From the NCBI RefSeq assembly GCF_004027225.2, contig NC_044289.2, positions 5,693,761-5,757,760 on the forward strand: a DNA stretch of 64,000 nucleotides, read 5' to 3'. Numbering within the stretch: the stretch's first letter is position 1; every line of letters begins with the position of its first letter. Below, in pieces: positions 13,828-25,165 of this stretch. Below the pieces are notes generated by a model. The model was not told the origin of the DNA and searched no databases. It worked only from the letters and a program-made list of their open reading frames with translations. This stretch comes from Strigops habroptila (lineage: Eukaryota; Chordata; Aves; Psittaciformes; Psittacidae). The position numbers and the translations under genes were made by a program.

Positions 13828-14741
13828 TTTATTCACATAGAAACCAGTAAATTTTAGGGTTGGTAGCACAAAACTTTTTTGTTAAAAAAAGAAAATGAGC
13901 TATGCCATATAGCTTCTGCACTTTCAATAAAGTAACATCATCGCAGTTAAGAGTACAATAGAAATGAAACATTCCATGTTATATCAGTTGGAGCACAACG
14001 TGATGAATATAATGAGAATATCCTTGTCAGAAATGTTACCACAAGGAACTACCAATAGCTAACAGCCATGTTCTCCAACTATAAATCAAGAGTACTTGAG
14101 TAGATCTTGGCATAAAAGGCACAAAACACAAAGCCAAGCATGCTTGTGTTATTTGTCACAAAGAAGCATTGACATTTGTGCAACGTGGAAAAGGATCGGC
14201 ATTTTTCCGGACTCTTCCAGTATCACAGATCTGTAGGGAACAAATGTTCCCCCTAATACCAGTGTGTCAGTCGCAGTACAGATGCCAGCAACTACAAGAA
14301 AAGAGGAGTACATAGAAGAGGATACACCTATCCCTTCTAGCAGATCTTAGCTTGTGTATTGAGAAAGCCGTTGCTATTGTACTATTAGTAGTAAGTAAAT
14401 CACTGCAGGCTCTCAGAAACACAACCTCTGGCAGTGAGCACTTGTGGGGATTGTGTAAGACTGCTAAGAATGTAACAATGCTGGAAACCTTTCATAAACA
14501 CAGGTTTACCACTTGCATTTAAATGTGCGGTGCCAGCTCCCTCTTTGCTTCAAATAAACCTTTTTAAAAGGTTTGAGTCCTTGAAAGAAAAGACTCTTCA
14601 GAAGAGAATGCTGCCTATGCAGAGGAATGGCTTTTCTGATTTTAAGGTGCTTCAGAAATACAGATTAAACATCCGTGGTATTTCCTTCTGTAATGGGCCA
14701 TCCTACATCCTGCTAACATCATCTTGTTAGCAGCCTATCTG
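13828..14741 (-). other. ZNF831: Probable ZNF831 3' UTR with candidate poly(A) signal
   Basis: Downstream of the stop on the minus strand the first AATAAA I found is at 13833-13828. That would give a 3' UTR of about 0.9 kb. Further AATAAA hexamers occur at lower coordinates, for example near 13570 and 12767, so longer forms are possible. The choice is inference only. Confidence 0.45.
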
Positions 14742-15596
14742 CTATATCTCTATAACAAGCCTATCCTCATCATCACTGCTAGTGTCATCATACTCAATTC
14801 TGGTTTGCTTCCTCATCATCTCTAAACCTCTCTTTTTGTACGTCTTGGAGGGTGTTGCAGCGTAAGTCTTGAACTCAGAGGACCTGAGAGTAACTGGGGG
14901 CTTTTTAAAGGCAGTAGCAGCAGTGTCATGTGGTGTTCCATCGCTGTCTGGCTGCAGCCGGGTTCTGTTCTTGGCTGCACTCCCAGGAAGGTCAAGGATT
15001 CTTTGAGAAAAGTTTGCCTTCTCTGGGTGTCCTGTACTGGGTAATTCAGCCCTTGAGACTGCCTCAGAAAGGGACTCTGCTTTTGATCTGAAGAAACTTG
15101 AACATCCAGGCTTGGAGCTGGGAGTTGAGTTTTCTTTTGGAGATGGACATGTGTTCTCTTCAACTGGAGGTTTCTTCCTTCCCGAGGCCTGGATCACCGG
15201 GTCTAACGTACCAAATCTTTGACTCTCTGACTCTCCATGTAGTATGTTTTCTTGGCTGGCTTCTAGGTGTAAGGAAAGAGGACCAGTAGTCTCTGAGTTT
15301 GTGCTGTCACCTGTGCCTGTATTTGTAAAATCAGAAGTGCAAGACCAAAAAGAAGGTGCCATTGAGTCACCCTGCACGTTTGGCTGTGACTCCCCTGGGA
15401 CTGGTCGCTGAAGCACAAGTGGTTGTGTCACTACACAGCAGATTTCCACGTCACTGCTGACCTGCTGCATGGTTGTAGTAACTGTGGACGAAAAGGAATG
15501 AGCAGTCACAGATATTTCCAGAGGAGCTGTAATGTTCTGAAAAGAGAAGTTTGTTCTTGTGTGTTCCCTGATTTGCCCAGAAATTTCCTGTAGAAA
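14742..15596 (-). CDS. ZNF831: ZNF831 terminal coding exon
   Basis: This 855-nt exon encodes the last 284 residues and the stop. The acceptor is a dense C/T tract ending ccccccag at 15597-15598, and the reading frame enters in phase 0 as FLQEISGQ. Most of the segment is Ser/Thr/Pro-rich and probably disordered. The final residues, [16 protein letters not shown] followed by a Ser/Asp/Glu tail and LVIEI, are near-identical to the C-terminus I recall for mammalian ZNF831. This is the best evidence that the gene extends to this exon. Confidence 0.92.
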   Translation of the reverse strand, partial: FLQEISGQIREHTRTNFSFQNITAPLEISVTAHSFSSTVTTTMQQVSSDVEICCVVTQPLVLQRPVPGESQPNVQGDSMAPSFWSCTSDFTNTGTGDSTNSETTGPLSLHLEASQENILHGESESQRFGTLDPVIQASGRKKPPVEENTCPSPKENSTPSSKPGCSSFFRSKAESLSEAVSRAELPSTGHPEKANFSQRILDLPGSAAKNRTRLQPDSDGTPHDTAATAFKKPPVTLRSSEFKTYAATPSKTYKKRGLEMMRKQTRIEYDDTSSDDEDRLVIEI

Positions 15597-18500
15597 CTGG
15601 GGGGGGAGGGGGAGGAAGAGAAAATACATTTTAAATTTTCAGTCCAAAGCAATTCCATCCTTCATGAAAGTGCCATAATTAAGCTGACTGTATCAATGGA
15701 ACCTCTTTTCTCCCAGTGTATATGGGAGGTGTAGTAAAGGATATAGTTTTTCATTATTTTTTTTTCATGGGTAGGTGACAGATCATGCTAATAATTTAGG
15801 GATGATGGGGGTCAGGGCTTTCACCCCATGTTCTTATGTACTCTCCAGGATGACGTTCTTTTCATTAAGGTATTTTAATATACGCATTGCAGCAATGTTT
15901 GTGCAGTGTAGAGGGAAAGGTTTATGATGAATCTGTCAGAAATATTACAGTGTCTGAGGTGGCAAGATACATGTAGGAAATGAAATTACTTAGTAAAAAA
16001 CGTTTTAAGGATTCGGTTCCTAAATATGATACTGCTTATGCTACATGAGGAACCAGTGCTCATGGTGTGTAACAGCATTGTGGCTCACAAGCTTTTGACT
16101 TCAAGTGGGGCCAGTGGACACCCAGGGAGGAGTGTAATTAGAGCAAGCACAGAATGGTCCAGGAGCTGTGCTGACACTGCACACTGCAGCGTCCTTGCAG
16201 CACAGCAGATGTGTCTCAGGCCCTCTCCCTTCTAATGCAGCTGTTGGTAGCATTGAAACCACAGCAGTATTGGCTTCCACACAGGCCTAAAGACATTCAG
16301 TTGGGCACACATTCTTCCATTATGGTCCTCCCCACTTCTCCAGTTCCAAGCTCACTGTCTCTGCCTCAGGATACTCCGTGCTACTTCTGCTGGTACCTCC
16401 AACATCAGTGCTAATCAAGTCTGACAGCAAGCACAAGAAATATCCTATTCAATTGATGCAAGTTGAATGGTTCTTTTAAAAAAGCTAATTCTAACATTAG
16501 TAAGTTTTTATTATATTTTAAACTCCAAAATACCTTTAAGACTTTTTTTAAAAAAATCTGTGATACAAAGTATTTTCAGCTTGAACTTTAAAGCAGCTGA
16601 ATGTGATTCAGGTTTTAATTACCAATATCCTTTTCTTTTAATAAAAAGTAATATACGAAATAAGGCACAATACCTACTTTTTTATCCATTTTGTCTTTTT
16701 GTCTAACATGGTTTAGATTTTCAGTATGGGCAGATATTCCTGAGTTAATCTTTCCTTCTTTTTTCTTTCTGCAAAGCGGCTTGTCTGAGGTGGAACAAGA
16801 TGTTTCTTTTTGCTGGTGTAGGTAATGTCCTGTTGAAAAGAGGTTGAAGAAACTTTTACTTTGATTTTTGTTCCCCCACATGCTAGAACTTGCTATATTT
16901 CTCATCATATCACTGAATTAAATTCTATATTCTATTTCCTGTAAATTTTTATTCTAAGTAAGTGTGATATGTTTTCTCATTTCCTTTATACATGTTTGGT
17001 TGGTTTTTTTTTTTTAATTGGCCATTACTGTCCTGCAAAATAATAGCTGTTTATATCTGCTATGAATGAACACAAGGAATTGTGTCTGCTTCCAGATGGC
17101 TGTGGCATAAACATCGTTTGCATTAATTCTGCTAATTACATGGGGGGTGGTCATTGAAATGCAGAAAGCAAGTCAACACACCAAACTCAATTCATGCTGC
17201 AAACACACAATCTTGTTTCAGAAAGTGATAAAGATGCATCTTAAAACTTTTTAGGCTTCTAGTGGAAGGTTATTTTGAGTTATTTCCTTTTAAAATGCCC
17301 TCCTAATTGTCAAATAAGCATATGTAAGTACGTGCATGAAAACCACTGTGCGTTCAGTTCTCAAAACATGCAGGATGTTTATGTTTTTACTTGCAGAACA
17401 TACTGAAGGACAAAAAGTGGTTTTGCAGTTCCATGTGGTGCACATCAGAGATAGTGCAAATGTTCATGCTCTTGAAAATATATTCAATACATTAAAAAAT
17501 ATTCAAAATACTTACCTTGTACCTTTGACTGAGAAGAATGGTACTTCTTACACTTAAATTTACAGGGTTGGGATGAACAGCCCTTTCTGAAAGCATCCAG
17601 TGTTCTGTTTGGGAAACAATGCTGCTTGCTTTGTCGGTTCATTTTCAACTGAGCAGATCTGTGTACGTGCCTTCCTCTGTACCTGTATTGCCAATGGCAT
17701 TGAAAGGGTCAACAATACATGTGATTTAAAAGCAGCCAGAGTAGAATAATGCCACATCATCAAGTAAATTTAAGTCTAACAGCAATTTACTACTGTGAAG
17801 GAGATGCTTGTTCATGTCAACTCAAAAAAACCCCAAGATTTTAGGCAAGAGACCCACAATTATTTTATTACATTTTTCCTCAGTAGGGTTCAGTAAATCC
17901 CAGGTTTGGTAACAGAAAAGGATTCAGGAGTAACAGATCCTTTTTCCTGTATGTGGGATTTTAAAACAACATACTTCATAAAGACTTGAATCACATAGGA
18001 ATCACCCGAGACTGCACAGTTGTTGGCTTTTTTACCTTTCACTTATATGCTACCAATGAACAACATCAACATTTCACTTCCTTAGAAAACTCACTGAATA
18101 ATCCAACTCTGCTTTGTTTTCTACTCTAGCTAGATCTTTCAGTAACTTAATGATTGAGGCTAAAGTACATTGCAAGATCCCATTCCTGTATCAGTAGAAT
18201 CAGTCACTATACACAGAGTAGTAAGTAAATCTAAAAGGGGGTGCTTATTCTAGTGTTTGGTGTATTAGAAAAATATATTGCATTTCATGATTGAGAGTCT
18301 GGCCAGGTAGCTGATTGGCATGACCTGACCTTTCAGGGCCCTGTACTTAATTGAGTCTCTGAAGCTATTTGATACAGCCAAAGAAATAAATTCTGAGAAA
18401 CAGCAAGGAAAAAAAAAACAGGACAAAAAACCCACCCAAAAACCAAACCAGAAGAAAGCCCTAGAAGAATGTCATTAGACTGGATAACACAGCCCTGAGT

Positions 18501-21500
18501 CTCCTATTTTTGTTCTTATGATCGTTCAAAATTGCAGTGCTGTTTGCCAAACTAGACCCAGTGATTAAGTTACTGACACTGATTCGTCCTCAAGGGACTC
18601 ACTCTGTCTAATTTTGGTCATGCAATAAAATAAGAGGGATGTATGCACACAATATGTGTTTCTTATTGAAGCAATTCATCAGACATGCTGCTGCCCCACA
18701 CTCTTGAAAGATTAGAAGCTAAATCTTCCACTGATAGGAACTCCCATTAAATACGGAGCTGCTGTGCTGATTGATACAATGTGCCTTTGATAGTTTTATG
18801 CTCAAATTCTTCCCACTTTTTATTTAAACCGAATGATCCTTTAAACTACAGATGGTTTTGTTAGAACTTGATATTTATTCTTCTGCATTCTCTTGTGAAT
18901 ACAAGTTCAGGATACAGATCTCATGAGGACGAAAGGGTCTCGCACACTGCTTTTAGCTGTAACAGGATTAAAACCTGAAGTATTTTGGTTCCCTTCACAC
19001 AAAAGTAAATGCTGACACTTTTGACACATAAGAATAATTTCTAAAGCACAGTGAGAGTCAACTGACCACTCATAATCTTTCTTTGGTATATGTCTGGTTT
19101 GCTTAGAAAAGTCTGTTCCTAGTAGTAAACAACATACTGACATTTTTTATAGTTTACCTCTGTGGAACTGCTGCAAGGTGGGGAAATCTCTTCCAGAGAG
19201 ATTTCCTCCCTCCGCACCCCCCCCCCCCCCCCCCCCAATTCTGACAAGGTTGAATTTTGGGGATTTTTTATTTTCCGTGGACTTTTTACACACCCATTTT
19301 AGCAAAATTATCTCTTTATCTAGGGAAGCAGAAAACCACATTCCTTACCATTTTGGGGTGACTTTAATCTTTTTCTGTTTGTGGCTCCTCTTGAGTTTAT
19401 TTGTTGAGAGTTTTTCCTTTTTGCAAACTACTGTTTTCTTCTTTTGCTCCGAAATATTTTTGAAAGCACCACCAGGAGCTGCTGAGCTCAACTGTTGAGA
19501 ATATTGGAAAAGAAATGAAGTACATGAAACTTCTGAATTCATCAACCAAGAGATGGGAAATCTGCGCTCTTTTTAAATAGCACTGAGTAGCATAGTAGTT
19601 AAATAGCACAACTCTGAGTTTCTCCTGGAATTTGTGTGTTAGTTTTTTCTAATCACTTTGTCCATCTACTTTATAAAATTAAAACAACTCACTGCTTTTG
19701 TGGATCTACACAGAATTAGTGTATGTTCTTTCGTATTCTTCCTATATAAAAAGTCAGCTTTGTCTTACAGGGCTGTTCTAGGATCTGTACAGATAAACTA
19801 GCCTACCTTCACTTACCTAAAATAGAAAAGCTTTCAAGCCTTAAACACTTCACAGGGTATTAACGTGATTCGGTTTTGTTGACATTTCAGTGTATCTAAA
19901 GAGTGAAAGATCTAGTCCACAGTCCGTCTTTGACTCCACACATCTCCAAGTATAACAAAGTCTTGACATTAATGGTCTACTTAAGTCCTACTCTAATTCA
20001 AATATTCATTTAAAATGAAAACAGTGAAACATATATGCTCTTGCAGAAGAATACAAAATATACTCATAAGGGGGAAAATCAAGGACAGAAATACCCTTTT
20101 TGCACTAAGACAGCATTCCTACTGAAATTCTCGAGTGAAACTTAAATACACAAAAGCATGTGTTTTTTTCATGCATCAAATGAATATGTAACTTATCTTA
20201 TAAAAACATAAATTGTAAATCCTGTATCAACAAATGCCTGTCAATGTCCACTTTTGATAATGCTTTTATTTTTCTGAGGACTCAGCCAATTATACCCTCT
20301 TGAGAAATGAAATAGCATTCTTACCATTAGCTCCTGCATCTGTTGTCCTTTAGAAAAGGATGACACCAATGTTTTTAAACTCCTGTTTGTTAAGCCATAT
20401 GCCACGGTCTTGCTAATATTTTTCATTTTGAAAATAGAAATATCATATTGTGACAGTGTGCATTCATTGCTAGACTCCTTGTCACAGCTGTGCATGGAGG
20501 AGTAAGCAGAGTCTGCACTCCCCTTCTGCTCCGCAGGCAGAGGGAGGCTTCTTGTTAAACAACACCAAGTTAATCGAGGTTCAGCATTTAGTGATGGGAA
20601 GGCGCTCTTTGTGCTTGACACTGTTAAACTTCCAGAGTAGCAAGTCAGATTATTGTGGGGTAGTGCTGCAAATTCTTTACAGTGAGTGGTGAGAGTGTGA
20701 CAATAGAAAGTGCCAAAAGAATGGCAAAAATAGGAGGGATTGTCTGCTGAGCTGTGAGCACGCTGCGTAACCTGCAGCGCTGGTGAAATGTCCTTAAGAA
20801 CACGTGGAGTTCCACTCCTGTCCCACCCTGTGACTGTTGGCTCTGTGCCCTTGTCAGAGGCTGACGGTATTATCAAAGAGTCACTTCCTGAGCAAAGATG
20901 ATGTAAAACCTTTCTCTCTTCTTTGATGTCAGCTGATATGAAAAAACCACTTGTATACATAGAAGTAAAGCATATTTTCTTCTTTGGGGTTTGTTTAGAG
21001 GAAGTAGTTATGCTCACCCACTTCTCTTCTGTTTGCTTTTGGTAATTTAATTTATTTTTGTTTTGTTTGTTTTTCCAAGCATCTCTTACAGCACCCTGCT
21101 GCCTCAAGTTTTGGTTATAAAAGGTGTTATCTGTTGTGGTTAAGATATTTGTTGTTTCTGAATTGACGGGTGAACAGAACACTGGAGTTTTCCAGTTTGC
21201 ATGTACGTTCCATCGCAGCTCTCCTCTGCTGGCTGTTTGTCTCACTTCAAATTTTAAAGGGGACCAAAAGACATCATTAGAATGAGAACTGAGTGATGGG
21301 CTGTTGGGAGAGCAGGAGGGGTAGGTTAAGGTATCTGTCACACATGTGCAAGGCGTAATCTTCTGTTCTGATCTAAGCAAAAGTGACAAATCTGAGGCTC
21401 TCTTCTCTTGTGGCAGTTTAAGGAGATATTTTGGAGAAAAGGCATTTTGCTGTGGAGCTGGAGTTAAATGACCAGACTGCAGATGATGATTTTTAGAAGA

Positions 21501-24500
21501 CACATCAACAGCATTGTCATTGCAAAGTGGTACTTTTACTCCTGTTTTCACAAGACATGTTTTGACATCTTTATCTGTTGCATTGTGCAAAGCAAAGGAG
21601 TTGCAATCACTTCCCCTTGATTCAGGCACTAAAAAACTCACAAATGAACTCTTCGAAATACCTGCTGAATGTGAAAGGTTAACATCACTATAATTAACAG
21701 CTTTTGTGGGGAGTTTGACTGTTTTAATATACTCCACACTCTCAGTATCTCCAGTGGATTCATTAATTCCTGTGCTTAACTTTTGCTCCTCTGCTTTACT
21801 GGAGAATGTCACTGGTGCTATGGAAAGGCACTGAGTGCTACTGCAGGAGACTCTCTCTCCTTCATTTTCTGCATTGTTTTCACTACTGGGACTAGGGCAG
21901 GACTTTGAAATAATGTTTTGTGTCTTCTCCACTTCGAATTTTAGCTTTTTTCTTTCTGGTAAATTCTGGGATTTCCCTGTGGCTTCTCTGTTGTTGCAGA
22001 GGACCCACTGGGACATCAGGGCATGCTGGCCAGTTTCCTTACTCCTGCTATAGTTTCCATAATTGGTTGAAGTGGTTTTACAATCTGATTCAAATGGACT
22101 GGATTCTTTCCCAGGGCTTGGTTTTTCCCATTTGCTACTCTGTACTGGCAAGCAGTCATCATTCCTTCTGCTGGTGTCCAGCTGACACTGAGTGTTCTGA
22201 AGCTCACAACTGCTTGGAGCTAGTAATGTGCTGCTGCCCGCTGTGTGTCTGTCTGTGTCGCTGCCCCTGAGATCTCGGGAAGGTTTGCTCATTACAGCCT
22301 GGGCACCAGCACTTGCTGAATGTGATGTCTCCATTAGGTAGGTTACACTGTCTGCAGGTTCCTCGGAGGACACATTCTGTAGAATATGATTACCATTAGC
22401 AGAGGTTTCTGATTTATCACTGCTTAAACATGTTGTCGCAAGGGAGGAAAGACTGTCACATACAGAGCTCCTGTCATTGCTTTCCTCAGTAATTTCAGTG
22501 CTGCTGATTGATTCCTTTGAATCAGGAGTGAAGCTGGTAATACCTGTAATCTTATTCCCCCTTTGTTTAATTTTCTTGGCATTTTGACTGCTTTTCATTT
22601 TTTGGTAGATTTTCTTAAATGTTTCATCACCATACATTTGCCATTTTTCTTGAGAGAACATCTTTAACTTCCTTTGATTGTGTTTCTTATTTTTAGCACT
22701 GATTACTTCTCCAGCCCCAAGCTTTTTACTCCCTTGCAACTCCTCTGACGGAGGAGGGGGATGATCGACCATATTACTTAATGGCAAATCATCCACTGCT
22801 GTTTGTCTGACTAGAGCTCGGGGATGGCTATTAGGAAAATCCACTGAATTTGCACCGAGATTGTTGCTAGGCAGCAAACTCACAGGGCCTGTGTTTGCAG
22901 ACTGCTTAGTAAGAGAAAGCGGTTTCGAGCAACCTGCTTTGTCATGTACCATTCTTATGCCCTCCACAAATGGCAAAGAGTTGCTTCGTGTAACAGGCAC
23001 AGTGTCTATTGTTGTGGAGAACTGGGTGGGAACTGAATGAAAAAACATTGGCTTGCATTTTTCTAAGGGTGCAAAGGTAGATTTTGCTGAACAAAGGGAA
23101 AGATTCTTCTTCCTATTTGCATCACAAGTTCTGATGTCAAAATGGAAAGAGTCTTTGTATGTATAAGGCATTGGCAGATCAATGCTTCCCTGTTTAGAAA
23201 GGACAGTTTTTCTAGGCCTAACGTTGTCTAACTGGGTATCATCCACCACACTTTTGTTATGAGAAATAAGCTTTGAAATGTGTTCTTCCAGCCTCTTTTT
23301 CTCTAGCATCAAGGCTGTAGCTTTCTCAGCTGCATCCAGCTTTGCACTGCTTCTGGAGGTGCACCTCGAGCTGCTGAAGGCAGTTTCATTTTCCTGTTCT
23401 GTGCTGTGTTCATAGAGACTGTGCAATGGGCTGGATGATGACAGCTGTTGTTCTGTGCTGTCAGAGCGTGACAGATACCCTGAGTCAGTGCTCTCACACT
23501 TCTTTAGCTTGCAGTCAAATGGCTTGTAATCCCACTGTTTTTCTGAAGAGGTTGCTTGCTGCCTTTGCAACTGAATATGCTTATTGGCAGTTGGAGTTCT
23601 TTGCTCCTGTATCTTCTTTCTCTGGCACTGACCGTTTGGCAAAGCTCCTGAAGATGGTAAACTTTGAGGTTCTCTTTCAGGAACCCCCTGATTACCTTTG
23701 GAACTAAAGGACTGATTCATTGTTTCTTTATTTTCTGAAGTGAATGATGTATCACCTGTTGCTGGCAGTGGAAGGTCACTAAGAAGTTTCTTAGTGCCTG
23801 TTACAGCATCCGGCTCCGAACTCAGTTGTTGCAGCTGTATCCCTTTGTCTTCACAGGCGTTACTGAGTAGTTTGCTGCCTTCATGTGAGGTGCTGCTTTC
23901 TGTGGATTTGTCGTTCTGCTCCAACGTGCCGCTGTTGTCAGAGTCTGAGGGCAGTCTGGTATTGTTGACATGTGTTTGAGTTCTTCTGTGTTTGTACAAA
24001 TTGCTTTGAGTTTTAAATGCAATACCACAAGTGGTGCATGGAAAGGGCCTCTCTCCTGTGTGAGAGCGAATATGTTTCTCAAGGACACTTGGCTTCAAAC
24101 AATCTCGTCCACAGTGTTTGCAGACGTATTTCCCAGCTTTTCTTGACTTTCCTGGGCTTCCAGTAGATGCATTTACACAAGGATTTGGTGATAAAACTGG
24201 TAAAGTGCTCACTATGTTCAGTGTTAGAGTTTGCCCAAGTTGTTTCTGAAAAACTGACTGAGGCTGATCTGTGCCTTCTGAAGGAAGAAGTGGATTCAGG
24301 ATTAGAGGTATGTTGCTGCTGTCTAGATTTATACAGCTCCTGCCAGTCACTAACTGACTGCTTGGCTGAAAGCATCCTGCCTGGACGGGCTGGTAGAGTG
24401 GTATGGTGAGGGCTTTTAGATACACAGGTTGGGGCAGTGCTTGTTCCTGTTGAGGAATCACACTGCCTTGGCTGAGACCTGAAGAACTCTGTGCGGGCTG

Positions 24501-24569
24501 AAGGGATGAGGTTGAAACTGGTTGATCTGCAAGCGCAGCTGTCAAACCCGGCTGCTTCTGTGCCTCCAT
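14742..24569 (-). CDS. ZNF831: ZNF831, zinc finger protein 831, full CDS (five exons)
   Basis: The joined CDS is 24569-20325, 19491-19349, 17682-17516, 16829-16678 and 15596-14742, giving 5,562 nt and 1,853 residues. All junctions are GT-AG and the phases agree at every joint. Residues about 150-200 hold two C2H2 fingers (HX3H, then HX5H) joined by a TGERPF linker. Other conserved blocks are [13 protein letters not shown] (about 359-371), a charged helix followed by GSIDLPMPY (about 423-483), RSNSLPF (about 528) and [12 protein letters not shown] (about 633). The C-terminus ends in an acidic tail containing [15 protein letters not shown], which I recall from mammalian ZNF831. The human protein is about 1,677 residues, so this one is somewhat longer. 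It is presumably a nuclear DNA-binding factor; its targets are not well known. Gene identity is firm; the three middle exons rest on phase logic and splice signals rather than on a transcript. Confidence 0.9.
15597..16677 (-). other. ZNF831: ZNF831 intron 4
   Basis: About 1.1 kb between coding exons 4 and 5. No repeat or RNA gene was recognised. The G-run on the plus strand at 15599-15608 is the acceptor pyrimidine tract. Confidence 0.7.
16678..16829 (-). CDS. ZNF831: ZNF831 coding exon 4
   Basis: This 152-nt exon encodes about residues 1519-1569. The acceptor has a good pyrimidine tract ending cttttcaacag. The exon takes one base from exon 3 to complete a Gly codon and ends in phase 0 after AAA AAA at GTAGGT (donor at 16677). 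A second GT four bases further on (16673) would shift the frame into the last exon, so the first is preferred. The peptide is Lys/Ser-rich and includes LCRKKKEGK. Confidence 0.8.
16830..17515 (-). other. ZNF831: ZNF831 intron 3
   Basis: About 0.7 kb. Nothing else was recognised. Confidence 0.7.
17516..17682 (-). CDS. ZNF831: ZNF831 coding exon 3 (Cys/basic segment)
   Basis: This 167-nt exon was located by phase: exon 2 leaves two bases and exon 4 needs one, so an exon of length 2 mod 3 must lie between them. The acceptor (pyrimidine-rich tract ending ggcaatacag) and a consensus GGTAAGT donor at 17515 fit exactly. The required frame is open throughout and encodes about residues 1463-1518. It is rich in Lys, Arg, Gln and Cys (for example [13 protein letters not shown]). 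A different frame across part of the same stretch is also open but is out of phase with both neighbours. Confidence 0.78.
17683..19348 (-). other. ZNF831: ZNF831 intron 2 with C20/G20 homopolymer
   Basis: About 1.7 kb. A run of 20 C (G in the transcript) lies at 19217-19236, close to the exon 2 donor. A 78-codon minus frame at 18907-19143 has an acceptor-like start but its phase does not fit the exon chain. Confidence 0.7.
19217..19236. repeat. C20 homopolymer
   Basis: Twenty consecutive C on the plus strand, G20 on the ZNF831 transcript. Length in an assembly may be inexact. Confidence 0.9.
19349..19491 (-). CDS. ZNF831: ZNF831 coding exon 2 (basic segment)
   Basis: This 143-nt exon encodes about residues 1416-1463. 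The acceptor is a pyrimidine-rich stretch ending tctcaacag, and the donor is a strong GGTAAGG at 19348. It enters in phase 0, matching exon 1, and leaves two bases (TG) over. The peptide is very basic, ending [14 protein letters not shown], and could serve as a nuclear localisation signal (inference). A 20-base C run (G on the transcript) lies in the following intron, about 113 nt after the donor. Confidence 0.8.
19492..20324 (-). other. ZNF831: ZNF831 intron 1 (between coding exons 1 and 2)
   Basis: About 0.8 kb. Nothing else was recognised. Confidence 0.75.
20325..24569 (-). CDS. ZNF831: ZNF831 coding exon 1 (large exon, zinc fingers)
   Basis: This exon encodes residues 1-1415. The exon itself starts at 24600, just after a strong acceptor (pyrimidine tract ending ctccctaatag). 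I chose the ATG at 24569 because its context is good (G at -3, G at +4) and its MEAQ start lines up with the recalled mammalian MEVP start. An in-frame ATG at 24596 has a poorer context and would add nine residues. The donor is GTAAG at 20324 after a complete codon (phase 0); reading through gives 27 extra residues and a stop, which is probably intron. The C2H2 pair lies near 24123-23970. The rest of the exon is mostly low-complexity, serine-rich sequence broken by short conserved blocks. Confidence 0.93.
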
Positions 24570-24989
24570 CTCAAAGGTTATCTGCCATGTAGTCATGTAT
24601 CTATTAGGGAGGGGAAACAAAACAAGTAGGAATCTTCAGATAGCAAAATAAACACTTTCAACTGACATGGGAAAGTCAGCCATGAAGAATATAACAGATC
24701 TTACATGCAGGTGTTATACAGACGAAGTTACATCATTTTCCAATTAACTTGATTCACCTTTCATTTCTTAGCTAGGAATTAAAGTTTGGTACTTAAAGAA
24801 CATTGAATATTACACTTAAAACCTACATAAAAACCCAAAGTACCAGAAATAAATCTGAGTATTAAATTTGCAAATGGAGGCCCCCAGCCCCCCAAAATAA
24901 TCCAGTGTTAACTTTCTGGAACTGTATTCCCATTACATATTTATACCATGTTCTTTAATTTAAGAATTTACATTAATATATGTTAATAT

Positions 24990-25165
24990 AGAAATACAGA
25001 ACAATTAAGGTTAGAAGGAACCTCAGAAGGTATCAAGTCCAGACACCTGCTCAAAGCAGAGTTAGCACTTGGGTCAGATGAGTTTGTACAGGTTATTACC
25101 CAGTCTGGTTTTGAAACCCTCTGGGGATAAAACCTGCACAGCTTCTGTGGGCGACCTGTTCCAAA
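24990..25165 (-). mobile_element. Old CR1 LINE 3' fragment
   Basis: The stretch ggttagaaggaacctcagaa, then agtccagacacctgctcaaa and later ctgtgggcgacctgttccaa follows the 3' region of an older CR1 subfamily. It is diverged and truncated. It lies about 0.4 kb upstream of the ZNF831 large exon, inside its presumed 5' intron. Confidence 0.75.

Noticed and set aside
18907-19143. 78-codon minus-strand frame inside ZNF831 intron 2 with an acceptor-like cactag
   Set aside because: Its entry phase does not fit exon 2 and no good donor follows; exons 2, 3 and 4 already join in phase without it.
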